Shown here: positions 17,489 through 25,248 of the stretch, in pieces | Position numbering within the stretch: position 1 is the first letter of the stretch | Layout: each line of letters opens with the position of its first letter | NCBI GenBank assembly: GCA_050250815.1 | Contig: JBFWNY010000008.1 | Coordinates: 56,220 to 120,219, forward strand | Length of the DNA: 64,000 nucleotides | Direction of reading: 5' to 3' | Origin: JAEUMD01 sp050250815 | GTDB taxonomy: Bacteria > Pseudomonadota > Alphaproteobacteria > Rhizobiales > Hyphomicrobiaceae | The notes under the pieces: generated by a model | Seen by the model: the letters and a program-made list of their open reading frames with translations, nothing else | Databases searched by the model: none | What the model was told of the DNA's origin: nothing | Translations under genes and position numbers: made by a program

Positions 17489-18106
17489 TCACGGTCGCCG
17501 TGTGAATGCAAAAGCGATGGCTGCTGTCATGAACAGCGCGCCAGTCGCGCGATTGAGCAGGGCTTCACGCCGCTCGATCATCGGCCGCAGGCGGTTGGCG
17601 GCCAACGCCCAGACGCTGTCAAGCAGGAGGGCGAGCGTCACGAACGTAGCGCCCAGTATCAGCAACTCGTGCCGGGCGTTTGCGGACGAGCTCACGAACT
17701 GCGGCAGAAATGCCGAGTAGAACAACATCGTCTTGGGATTGGTCAGCGAGACGAGAAAGCCTTGCATGTAGGACCGGGCAAGGCCGCGTGTCCCTTCGAC
17801 CCGTAGCGGTGTGAAGGTGGCGGGCGGTGCGCGCCAGGCAGCGACCGCAAGCCAGACGAGGTAGGCGACGCCCAGCCATTTGATCCAGTCGAGCCAGCCA
17901 GCCAGCATGCCGATGACACCGGCAAGGCCGAAAATCACCAGTCCGATCTGGATGACGGCTGCCGAGGTCGTTCCCGCTACGGTCGCCAGTCCGCGCCACA
18001 TTCCGTGCCGGACGGAGTTTGCGACAATGACAGCGACATTGGGACCCGGCAGCAGGATCAGCAGCACGGATGCCACCACGAAGCCGAGGTACGCGTGTAG
18101 GGTCAT
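17489..18106 (-). CDS. LysE/RhtB-family amino-acid exporter
   Basis: A 205-residue inner-membrane protein with about six hydrophobic helices and the LysE/RhtB signature: LLPGPNVAVIVANSVRHG near residues 17-34, SLTNPKTMLFYSAFLPQF near 125-142. These carriers export amino acids or their analogues. The start at 18106 gives the family length; the reading frame is open far upstream (to 18625), but that part has the composition of an antisense frame to the neighbouring gene. It lies 22 bases after the unknown gene at 18129-18719, so co-transcription is likely. Confidence 0.9.
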   Translation of the reverse strand: MTLHAYLGFVVASVLLILLPGPNVAVIVANSVRHGMWRGLATVAGTTSAAVIQIGLVIFGLAGVIGMLAGWLDWIKWLGVAYLVWLAVAAWRAPPATFTPLRVEGTRGLARSYMQGFLVSLTNPKTMLFYSAFLPQFVSSSANARHELLILGATFVTLALLLDSVWALAANRLRPMIERREALLNRATGALFMTAAIAFAFTRRP

Positions 18107-18128
18107 GGTGGTGCCCGGTTCTAGGTCT

Positions 18129-18719
18129 TCAGCTCGCAGCCGCGCGGCGGTCGGCGATGCGTTGCTCGGCGCCGGCAATGATGGCCTGCCGCAACTCGGC
18201 CGGCTCCTCGATGTGCCTGTCGATCCCAAGGTGCTGAGCCTCGGCAAGCCGGCGCAGGTGAGCGGCATCCGTGATGCCCTCGAGCCGCTTGAGCAGCGCT
18301 TGCCGCCCCTCGCGCTTGAGCACCACCATCGCCGAGAAGGCAAACGGGTCGAAGCTGTCGGCGGGCTCGGCGCCGGCGTTTGCATCCTGCGGCGCGGTGG
18401 AGGCATCAATGGGCCGCCGCGCGCCGGGCTTCGCGCCGCCGCGCGGGCCCCGGGCTTGGCGGCCTGCTCCCGGCTTATCCACATCCGCATCGGAGTCTTC
18501 GGTCTTACGGCCGGGCTCGGCCGCTGGCGAACCGTCAGGAACGACGCTGGCGAGCGAATCGGCGAGCGCAGTGTCCCACAGCCAGACCTGATTGGTGCCG
18601 CGTGCCAGACGGTCGGCGAGATCATCGGCCGCGGCCGGGTCCAGATGCTGCCCCGCGGCCAGAATCTGCTTGTAGAATGCGCGCTTGCGGTCGCGATCCC
18701 TGATTGACGCTCCTGCCAT
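18129..18719 (-). CDS. Hypothetical protein downstream of parA
   Basis: A 196-residue protein. An N-terminal helical part (residues 1-60) is separated from a C-terminal helical part (about 120-196, rich in Glu, Arg, Ala) by a Pro/Gly/Ala-rich, probably disordered linker. No DNA-binding ParB-type motif is visible. It starts 37 bases after the ParA-type gene and is followed by the LysE-type exporter, so it is likely co-transcribed with parA. It could be the cargo adaptor or partner of the ATPase; this is inference from position. Confidence 0.65.
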   Translation of the reverse strand: MAGASIRDRDRKRAFYKQILAAGQHLDPAAADDLADRLARGTNQVWLWDTALADSLASVVPDGSPAAEPGRKTEDSDADVDKPGAGRQARGPRGGAKPGARRPIDASTAPQDANAGAEPADSFDPFAFSAMVVLKREGRQALLKRLEGITDAAHLRRLAEAQHLGIDRHIEEPAELRQAIIAGAEQRIADRRAAAS

Positions 18720-18756
18720 CGGACCCCGCTCGTCTCCGGCTGTGGGTGCCGGCGGC

Positions 18757-19641
18757 TCAGGCGCCGGCGCGGCCGATCATCGGCTCGATCTCAGAATACA
18801 GCTTCCTGATGTCGGGCACCGCGTTTCCGTACTTGGCTTCGATCGGCTGAAGCTCGGCCACCCAGTCGAAGGCGTTGGCGATGCCGTCGCGCTGGGGCAT
18901 GTGGGCGTTCAGCATGGGGTGAACGAGCGCGATCTCCTCGATCAGCGTGCGCTCCCGCCCATTCTGCTCGCGGACGTAGTTGGCGAGGCACACGTAGCGC
19001 CGGTCCTCGATGGGGATCGCTTCCAGGTCGTCGAGGTTGCGCTTGCCCTCGATGATGAGCGCGATGCGGTCGACCGCAAGCTGCGACACGTAATCGGGAC
19101 GGAACGGCACCAGCACCTTGTCGGCGATCTTGAGCGCCGCGAGCGCCGCGAACGACAGGCCAGGCGCGCAATCGAGGATCACGACATCGAAGTTGCCCTC
19201 GAACCGCTTGAGGAGCTGCTCGAGGCGGCCTCGCACGCGGCTCGCCACGACGTCTGGATCCTTCGACTGGGCGGCCTGTTTGAGAAACAGTTCGCCCTGC
19301 ACGTCCTCCAGCAGCAGCGAGCCGGGCAGCAGGGAGAGCTTGGGCGGCCTGCCGTTTCCGTTGGCGACGTCACCGACGCCATGCAGAAGATAGTCCTTGG
19401 GATGCAGGCTCTGGCCGTCGAAAAGGTCGAAGAAATAGTCCGCGATCGTCCGGTTCGCCTTGCGCGCCTCGCTCCAGCCCTGGCCGCCCAGCAGAATGAG
19501 CGAGGCATTGCACTGCGAGTCGAGGTCCAGCAGCAGCACGCGTTTGCCGCCCCAGACGCTCAGCGCATGGGCCAGCATGACCGCCACCGTCGATTTGCCC
19601 ACGCCGCCCTTCCGGTTGGCGACCGACAGGAAAAACGCCAT
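18757..19641 (-). CDS. ParA/MinD-family ATPase (orphan)
   Basis: A 294-residue deviant Walker-A ATPase with KGGVGKST at 11-18, DLDSQCNAS shortly after (Walker A' region) and VILDCAPGLSF (Walker B region, near residue 154). Members of this family position DNA, protein arrays or other cargo by ATP-driven binding. No ParB or parS-like repeat is visible nearby, so it is not an ordinary partition locus; it more likely positions another cargo. GGGGAG precedes the ATG by nine bases. It heads a unit with the two genes downstream, and is divergent from glmM. Confidence 0.9.
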   Translation of the reverse strand: MAFFLSVANRKGGVGKSTVAVMLAHALSVWGGKRVLLLDLDSQCNASLILLGGQGWSEARKANRTIADYFFDLFDGQSLHPKDYLLHGVGDVANGNGRPPKLSLLPGSLLLEDVQGELFLKQAAQSKDPDVVASRVRGRLEQLLKRFEGNFDVVILDCAPGLSFAALAALKIADKVLVPFRPDYVSQLAVDRIALIIEGKRNLDDLEAIPIEDRRYVCLANYVREQNGRERTLIEEIALVHPMLNAHMPQRDGIANAFDWVAELQPIEAKYGNAVPDIRKLYSEIEPMIGRAGA

Positions 19642-20017
19642 ATCAAGCTACTCCCCGAATTTTCTCCCGCCGCTCGCTTTGCCGCCTCGGCCAGTCTCTT
19701 AGCGCCTTTCGCTGAGACCGTCGCCTTGGTCACTCGGTCGAAATCAGCCTCCCGGCGGAGCTGTTGCGGATTTGCCAGGGCAGTGTGCCAAAAGCGTGGC
19801 CGACAGGGAGTGCAAGGGGGCGCCTGCAGGCTCGAACTTTGCGTTGACGGACTTTTGCTGAAAGGTGGCCGCCCGATGTGGCCGCAACGGATTTTCCTCA
19901 TGACGGGCTGGCCAGGGGCTTGCATTGGCCTTGCATAGCGGGATACGGCGCGCTGCAATGGGGCTGGCGTGGGTTCGTTGGGGCAGGCCCGTTGTGGAAC
20001 GACGAGGGTGAACGCAC
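19642..20017. other. Divergent promoter region of parA and glmM
   Basis: A 376-base gap. It should hold promoters for both genes. A short inverted repeat, GTGGCCGC, occurs around 19865-19890. No coding capacity or parS-like palindrome was recognised. Confidence 0.4.
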
Positions 20018-21373
20018 ATGACACGCAGGTATTTCGGCACCGACGGAATTCGCGGCCGCGCCAACAAGCACCCGATGACGTCGGAGGTCGCACTTAAGGT
20101 CGGCATGGCAGCCGGCCACGTCTTCCGTTCCGGCCAGCACCGCCACCGCGTCGTGATCGGCAAGGATACGCGACTGTCCGGCTACATGCTGGAGGCGGCG
20201 CTGATGTCGGGCTTCACGGCGGTCGGCATGGACGTGTTCCTGCTCGGTCCGATGCCGACGCCCGCCGTCGCCATGCTCACGCGCTCTCTTCGCGCCGACC
20301 TTGGCGTCATGATCTCAGCCTCGCACAACAAGTTCGACGACAACGGCATCAAGCTGTTCGATCCCGACGGCTACAAGCTGTCCGACGAAACCGAGCTTGA
20401 GATCGAGCGGCTGATCGAGAGTGACGTTAGCGAGATGCTCGCCGGGCCCGAGGACATCGGCCGCGCCACGCGCGTTGAAAGTGCGCAGGAGCGCTACATC
20501 GAGTTCGCCAAGCGCACACTGCCGCGCAATCTGCGGCTCGACGGCATGCGCATCGTCATCGACTGCGCCAACGGCGCTTCCTACAAGGTGGCCCCCGAGG
20601 CGCTGTGGGAGCTGGGCGCGGAGGTCATCAAGATCGGCGTTGATCCCAATGGCCGCAACATCAACCACAAGTGCGGATCGACCGCGCCAGAAGCACTCGC
20701 CGACAAGGTGCGCGAAGTGCGTGCCGACATCGGCATCGCGCTCGATGGCGACGCCGACCGCGTCGTCATCGTCGACGAGAAGGGCCAGATCGTCGACGGC
20801 GACCAGTTGATGGCAGTGATTGCCGAAAGCTGGCACCGCCGCGGCCGTCTCGCGGCCGGTGGCGTCGTCGCCACCGTGATGAGCAATCTCGGACTGGAGA
20901 GATACCTCAAGTCGCTCGGTCTGGGGCTCGCCCGTACGCCGGTTGGCGACCGCCACGTCGTCGAACACATGCGCCGGCACGGCTACAACGTGGGCGGCGA
21001 GCAGTCCGGGCACATCGTGCTGTCGGACTTCATCACCACGGGCGACGGTCTCGTCTCGGCGCTGCAGGTGCTCGCCGTGGTCGTGTCCAGCGGACGGACC
21101 GTGTCGGAGGTCTGCAAGCGCTTCTCGCCGCTGCCGCAAATCCTGAAGAACGTCCGCTACTCCAAGGGCAAGCCGCTCGAGGACTCGCATGTGATCCGCG
21201 CCATCGACGCGGGCAAGGAGCGGCTGGGTGGCGCGGGTCGTCTCGTCATCCGCCCGTCGGGCACCGAGCCCGTCATTCGCGTGATGGCGGAAGGCGATGA
21301 CGAGGGCCTCGTCGGCAGCGTCGTCGGCGACATCGTCGAGGCCGTCGAGAAGGCTGCCGCCGCGGCCGCCTGA
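20018..21373 (+). CDS. glmM: Phosphoglucosamine mutase
   Basis: A 451-residue GlmM that converts glucosamine-6-phosphate to glucosamine-1-phosphate for peptidoglycan and LPS precursor synthesis. The phosphoserine active site is Ser 102 in SASHNKFDDNGIK, metal-binding DGDADRVVIVD lies near residue 245, and the phosphate-binding RPSGTEPVIRVMAE near 412. Length matches the family. GAGGGTGA precedes the ATG. In many relatives glmM follows ftsH and folP, but here neighbours are parA and an outer-membrane protein. Confidence 0.95.
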   Translation: MTRRYFGTDGIRGRANKHPMTSEVALKVGMAAGHVFRSGQHRHRVVIGKDTRLSGYMLEAALMSGFTAVGMDVFLLGPMPTPAVAMLTRSLRADLGVMISASHNKFDDNGIKLFDPDGYKLSDETELEIERLIESDVSEMLAGPEDIGRATRVESAQERYIEFAKRTLPRNLRLDGMRIVIDCANGASYKVAPEALWELGAEVIKIGVDPNGRNINHKCGSTAPEALADKVREVRADIGIALDGDADRVVIVDEKGQIVDGDQLMAVIAESWHRRGRLAAGGVVATVMSNLGLERYLKSLGLGLARTPVGDRHVVEHMRRHGYNVGGEQSGHIVLSDFITTGDGLVSALQVLAVVVSSGRTVSEVCKRFSPLPQILKNVRYSKGKPLEDSHVIRAIDAGKERLGGAGRLVIRPSGTEPVIRVMAEGDDEGLVGSVVGDIVEAVEKAAAAAA

Positions 21374-21538
21374 CGCGCTGCCGTCAGGAACTGACCGGCG
21401 GTCCGGCACGGGATTGCCCTTTCGGGCGCTGCGACCAGCGGCCAATTCACTCCGATTTTGAATGGTTCTTCGCCTCTCTCGCGCTCGTTGTCGCGCGAGA
21501 AGCCTCGCCTTGCGCGCCGTTTCAAATCGAGACGCCGA

Positions 21539-21553
21539 TTAAGTGCTCCTTAA
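21539..21553. promoter_or_regulatory. Perfect CtrA-type binding site (TTAA-N7-TTAA)
   Basis: TTAA, GTGCTCC, TTAA, about 95 bases before the start of the first outer-membrane barrel gene. The full symmetric spacing of the CtrA consensus is present. The distance to the start fits a promoter-proximal site. Binding is inferred, not shown. Confidence 0.65.
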
Positions 21554-21647
21554 ATTTTGTCTGCCAGAGTCCCTTCAGATAAGGCGGCTTGCGGTCCTGA
21601 CGGCCCTGGCTGCGGGTTCGAGCCGGTCTCATTGAAGAGGGATAGTC

Positions 21648-22484
21648 ATGAGCAGCATTCGCCGGTCGCTGACGCTGGGTGTCGCGATCCTCGCACTGGC
21701 CGCGACGAGCGCCAGCGCGGCCGACATGTACGAGGGCAGCGTCAAGGACGGCTACGTTGCCGCCCCGGTCGAGATGGCCGCGCCCAGCTCCTGGTATCTT
21801 CGCCTCGACGGCGCCCGTGGCTTCCACGACGATCCGATCATGGTCGAGGATCACATCTACGACCTCGTCGATACGTCCATGGGCTCCAACTGGTCGATCG
21901 GCGGCGGCGTCGGTCGTTACCTCGGCCGTGGCTTCCGCTTCGACGTCACCTATGACTACCGCATGGAAAGCGACATGCATGGCGTGCTCCAGAACCACGC
22001 TGCCACACTCGACGGCACGCGCGAGTTCGGTCTCAAGAGCCACGTCCTTCTCGCCAACCTCTACTACGACTTCAACCCCGGCGGCCGCTTCTCGCCCTAC
22101 CTGGGCGTCGGTCTCGGCTGGGCCCGCCACATCACCACCGAGGGCCGCGTCGTCGACACCTGCGGCTGCACGGGCACCATCGAGGGCGACACCACCAACA
22201 GCGTGGCGGCAGCCTTCATGGCGGGCGTGACGGTCAACCTGACCGCCGGTCGCGGTGGTGAGGTCATTCATGGCGGCAGCACGAAGGACGCGCCGATCGT
22301 GGTCGCTTCCAACCGCGGCCTGCTGCTCGATATCGGCTACCGCTTCCTCTACCTGGGCGATGCTGCAACCGGGCCGGTCAATGGCGACTTCGGCGGCGGC
22401 GTCGTGGTGGTCTCCGAGGATCCGGTGGTCGAGAACATCCACGCTCACGAGTTCCGCTTCGGTCTCCGTTACAACCTGAACTGA
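21648..22484 (+). CDS. Outer-membrane beta-barrel protein (first of tandem pair)
   Basis: A 278-residue exported protein. A signal peptide (residues 1-24, ending ATSASAA) precedes a run of amphipathic strands such as WYLRLDGARG, FRFDVTYDYRM, LANLYYDFNPGGRFSPYLG and a final strand FRFGLRYNLN ending in Asn, typical of eight-stranded OmpA/Omp25-type barrels. GAGGGATA precedes the ATG. A perfect CtrA-type site lies 95 bases upstream and a strong terminator follows. Role as a surface structural protein is inferred. Confidence 0.85.
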   Translation: MSSIRRSLTLGVAILALAATSASAADMYEGSVKDGYVAAPVEMAAPSSWYLRLDGARGFHDDPIMVEDHIYDLVDTSMGSNWSIGGGVGRYLGRGFRFDVTYDYRMESDMHGVLQNHAATLDGTREFGLKSHVLLANLYYDFNPGGRFSPYLGVGLGWARHITTEGRVVDTCGCTGTIEGDTTNSVAAAFMAGVTVNLTAGRGGEVIHGGSTKDAPIVVASNRGLLLDIGYRFLYLGDAATGPVNGDFGGGVVVVSEDPVVENIHAHEFRFGLRYNLN

Positions 22485-22497
22485 GACCGGGGCATGA

Positions 22498-22518
22498 GGG
22501 CGGAGCACTGCTCCGCCC
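22498..22518 (+). terminator. Terminator after the first barrel gene
   Basis: GGGCGGAGC, loop ACT, GCTCCGCCC, starting 13 bases after the stop and followed by GTTGGTTTC. It should limit read-through into the second barrel gene. Confidence 0.6.
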
Positions 22519-22781
22519 GTTGGTTTCGAAGCAAGGTGCGGCCGTACGGGTTTCTGACCCGGCCGCTCCCCGACGGCGTCACGGGCGCGCAGCCCGGTCG
22601 CGGCAACTCAAGCAGTCTTTTGGCTCCTGTACGCGTCCTTTGGCTCTTCAAGCCATTCCAGAAGCACGTCCAGTTGCCCGCTGCCGGTCTCATCACAGCG
22701 TCTTCTCGTCGGTCCGTGTGTGCGTTTCGCAAGAACGTTGGCGCGGGTCAGGCCCGCTGCCTTAACGAGGAATCGACTGTC

Positions 22782-23726
22782 ATGAGACTTATTCTCGCAA
22801 CCGTCACCATCGCCCTGGCGCTGGGCTCAGCCGTGATGCCCGCGGCCGCCGGCGGTGACTACGAGTACGGCGGTAGCGTGAAGGACTACGGCATCGCCGG
22901 CGTGCCGGTCCCGGCCCCGGTACCGCTGCCCATCTACGAGGCCGAGTGGTACTTGCGCTTCGACGCCGGCTACGACTTCATGCCTTCGGGCGATGTGTCG
23001 GTGTCCGGTTTCCCGATCAATCCGCAGAACCTGGGTGACAACAGCGGCACTTTCAGCTTCTCCGCCGGCTTCGGCCGCTACCTGACACCGAGCCTGCGCT
23101 GGGACATCCAGGTCGACATCCGCAACGGTCGCGGCATCACGGCCTATGACGGGGCGATCACCCAAACGATCACCCGTCCGGGCCCGACCGTCGTGGTCAA
23201 CTCCGTCAGCCTGAGCTCCAACGACATCTACAACTACGAGGGCGACTTCCGCCATCGCGGCCGCATCGAGACCGATACGGCGATGTTCAACCTGTACAAG
23301 GACTTCGACACCGGTCATCGCATCAAGCCCTACGTCGGTGCGGGCATCGGTATCGCCCAGCACTACGTCAAGGCGACGGGCACCGGTACGCTCGATTGCC
23401 GGGATATGACGCGTGATGTGGTCTTCGATCCGGGTTCGGGCGAAGGCGGCTTCCAGATCACCGGGCTTGCCTGCCCCGATGAGGCGACGCCCATCAATGA
23501 CAACTACACCACCAGCACCACGGGCTACAGCCTGTCCCTCGCCCTGATGGCCGGCGTTTCGATGGAGCTGCGGAAAGGCATCACTCTCGATACCGGTTAC
23601 CGCTTCACCTACATGCCCGGCACGGTGGCGCTCATTGCCCGCACGCCGCTCACACCCAGCCTCATCGACGTCGGTGATCGCATGGGCCACGAGTTCCGTA
23701 CCGGTCTGCGCTTCGACATCGACTGA
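22782..23726 (+). CDS. Outer-membrane beta-barrel protein (second of tandem pair)
   Basis: A 314-residue exported protein similar in layout to its neighbour: signal peptide about residues 1-22, then the same N-terminal theme (GGSVKDYG here, EGSVKDGY in the first protein), strands WYLRFDAGYDFMPSG, LRWDIQVDIRNG, MFNLYKDFDTGHRIKPYVG and a last strand EFRTGLRFDID. The start at 22782 follows GAGGAA; the frame is open far upstream to 22494 but lacks coding character there. Two cysteines occur in a longer extracellular-type loop. A terminator follows. It looks like a diverged duplicate. Confidence 0.85.
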   Translation: MRLILATVTIALALGSAVMPAAAGGDYEYGGSVKDYGIAGVPVPAPVPLPIYEAEWYLRFDAGYDFMPSGDVSVSGFPINPQNLGDNSGTFSFSAGFGRYLTPSLRWDIQVDIRNGRGITAYDGAITQTITRPGPTVVVNSVSLSSNDIYNYEGDFRHRGRIETDTAMFNLYKDFDTGHRIKPYVGAGIGIAQHYVKATGTGTLDCRDMTRDVVFDPGSGEGGFQITGLACPDEATPINDNYTTSTTGYSLSLALMAGVSMELRKGITLDTGYRFTYMPGTVALIARTPLTPSLIDVGDRMGHEFRTGLRFDID

Positions 23727-23763
23727 CCCTCTCTCCCCGGGTCTGGCCCCTCGCAGGGGCATG

Positions 23764-23800
23764 CGGGCGGTGCTCTCAGGAGTGCCGCCCGATTAGTTTT
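23764..23800 (+). terminator. Terminator after the second barrel gene
   Basis: CGGGCGGTGCTC, loop TCAG, GAGTGCCGCCCG (two wobble pairs), followed by ATTAGTTTT. It ends the barrel pair before the serC leader. Confidence 0.7.
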
Positions 23801-23880
23801 GCGCTGGCGCCGACCCGTGCGGCATGGCATTTGGTGCTCCACCGCCTTGCCGCCTGCACGTGATTGACGCGCATCGATTC

Positions 23881-23930
23881 CGCGCCTATTCCCGCCAGCG
23901 GGCCACTCCTCCCCACCGAGGAGCCGCTAT
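23881..23930 (+). ncRNA. serC leader RNA motif (two small hairpins)
   Basis: Directly upstream of serC lie CCCG-CCAG-CGGG (23891-23902) and CTCCTC-CCCACC-GAGGAG (23906-23923), then the ribosome site GGAAGGG. This arrangement matches the serC RNA motif described upstream of serC-serA operons in Alphaproteobacteria, a candidate cis-regulatory element whose ligand, if any, is unknown. The hairpins are seen; the family call is from memory of its layout. Confidence 0.7.
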
Positions 23931-23947
23931 CTGGAAGGGTAGATTCG

Positions 23948-25123
23948 ATGACCAACCTCGCTCGGCCGACCGTGCGTCCGGCCAACCCCAATTTCTCCTC
24001 CGGTCCCTGCGCCAAGCGTCCTGGCTGGACGACGGCGGCGCTCGCCGGCGCCCTCACCGGTCGTTCGCACCGGTCGAAGGAAGGCAAGGCTCGCCTCAAG
24101 CTCGCCATCGACAAGACCAAGGCGATTCTGGGAGTTCCGGAAGGCTACGTGTGCGCCATCATGCCGGGTTCCGACACCGGCGCCTTCGAGGCCGCAATGT
24201 GGGCGATGCTGGGCGCGCGCGGCGTCGATGTGCTCGCCTGGGAGAGCTTCGGCGCCATATGGGTGACCGACGCCGTCAAGCAGCTGAAGCTGCCCGATCT
24301 CAACGTCTATGAAGCCGACTTTGGAACGCTGCCCGATCTGTCGAAGATCGATGGCAGCCGTGATGTCGTGCTGACGGCCAACGGCACCACCGCGGGCGTC
24401 CGGGTACCCAACTACGACTGGGTGCCGGCCGACCGCGCGGGCCTCGTGCTCGTCGATGCGACGTCGGCGGCCTTCGCGCAGGACATCGATTGGGCCAAGG
24501 TCGATTGCCTTACCTTCTCCTGGCAGAAGGTGATGGGCGGCGAGGCCGCGCACGGCATCCTCATCCTGTCGCCGCGCGCCATCCAGCGCCTGGAGAGCTA
24601 CGCGCCTCCGCGTGGCCTGCCCAAGCTGTTCCGCCTGACAAAGGGCGGCAAGCTCGACGCTGGCATCTTCGAGGGCGAGACGATCAACACGCCGTCCATG
24701 ATCGCGGTCGAGGACTATCTGGACGCGCTCAGCTGGGCCGAGAGCATCGGCGGTCGGCCCGAGCTGCGCCGGCGCGCGGACGCCAACGCGAAAGTGCTCT
24801 TCGACTGGATCGACCGCACGCCGTGGATCGCCAATTTGGCGGTTGATCGTGCCACGTGGTCCAATACCGGTGTTTGTTTGCGCTTCGTCGGGCCGGAGGT
24901 CGATACACTCGACGCCAAGGGGCAGGCGGCCTTCGCCAAGGGGATTGTCGCCGCGCTCGAGAAGGAAGGCGTCGCCTACGACATCGGCTCCTATCGTGAT
25001 GCACCTGCCGGATTGCGCATCTGGTGCGGCTCGACCGTCGAGACGAGCGACGTCGCAGCCTTGGTGCCGTGGCTCGAATGGGCCTACGCGAGTGCGGTCG
25101 CCGATATTGCCAAGGCCGCCTGA
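23948..25123 (+). CDS. serC: Phosphoserine aminotransferase
   Basis: A 391-residue class V PLP-dependent aminotransferase. The start region MTNLARPTVRPANPNFSSGP is typical of the alphaproteobacterial SerC type; the PLP Lys is K194 in FSWQKVMGGEAAHG. It converts 3-phosphohydroxypyruvate to phosphoserine, the second step of serine synthesis, and also serves pyridoxal phosphate synthesis. The start at 23948 follows GGAAGGG and sits after the serC leader RNA; an upstream GTG at 23864 lies inside the leader. serA follows in the same direction 125 bases on. Confidence 0.95.
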   Translation: MTNLARPTVRPANPNFSSGPCAKRPGWTTAALAGALTGRSHRSKEGKARLKLAIDKTKAILGVPEGYVCAIMPGSDTGAFEAAMWAMLGARGVDVLAWESFGAIWVTDAVKQLKLPDLNVYEADFGTLPDLSKIDGSRDVVLTANGTTAGVRVPNYDWVPADRAGLVLVDATSAAFAQDIDWAKVDCLTFSWQKVMGGEAAHGILILSPRAIQRLESYAPPRGLPKLFRLTKGGKLDAGIFEGETINTPSMIAVEDYLDALSWAESIGGRPELRRRADANAKVLFDWIDRTPWIANLAVDRATWSNTGVCLRFVGPEVDTLDAKGQAAFAKGIVAALEKEGVAYDIGSYRDAPAGLRIWCGSTVETSDVAALVPWLEWAYASAVADIAKAA

Positions 25124-25248
25124 GACGGCCTGCGGGTACGCGCGCATCTGAACACGCGGCCCGCTTTAGCTAGCGACAATTCCACCAGATGCCGCGCGGT
25201 CGTGCCTCGGTCACGACCGTTCGCGCCGCCCATTCACAGGAGCCTGCC

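Noticed and set aside
18107..18625. Long N-terminal extension of the LysE-type gene
   Set aside because: That part is antisense-like relative to the partner gene and the LysE family starts at the ATG at 18106.
21601..21640. GGGTTCGAGCC-like sequence resembling a tRNA T-arm
   Set aside because: No acceptor stem, anticodon arm or other arms could be formed around it.
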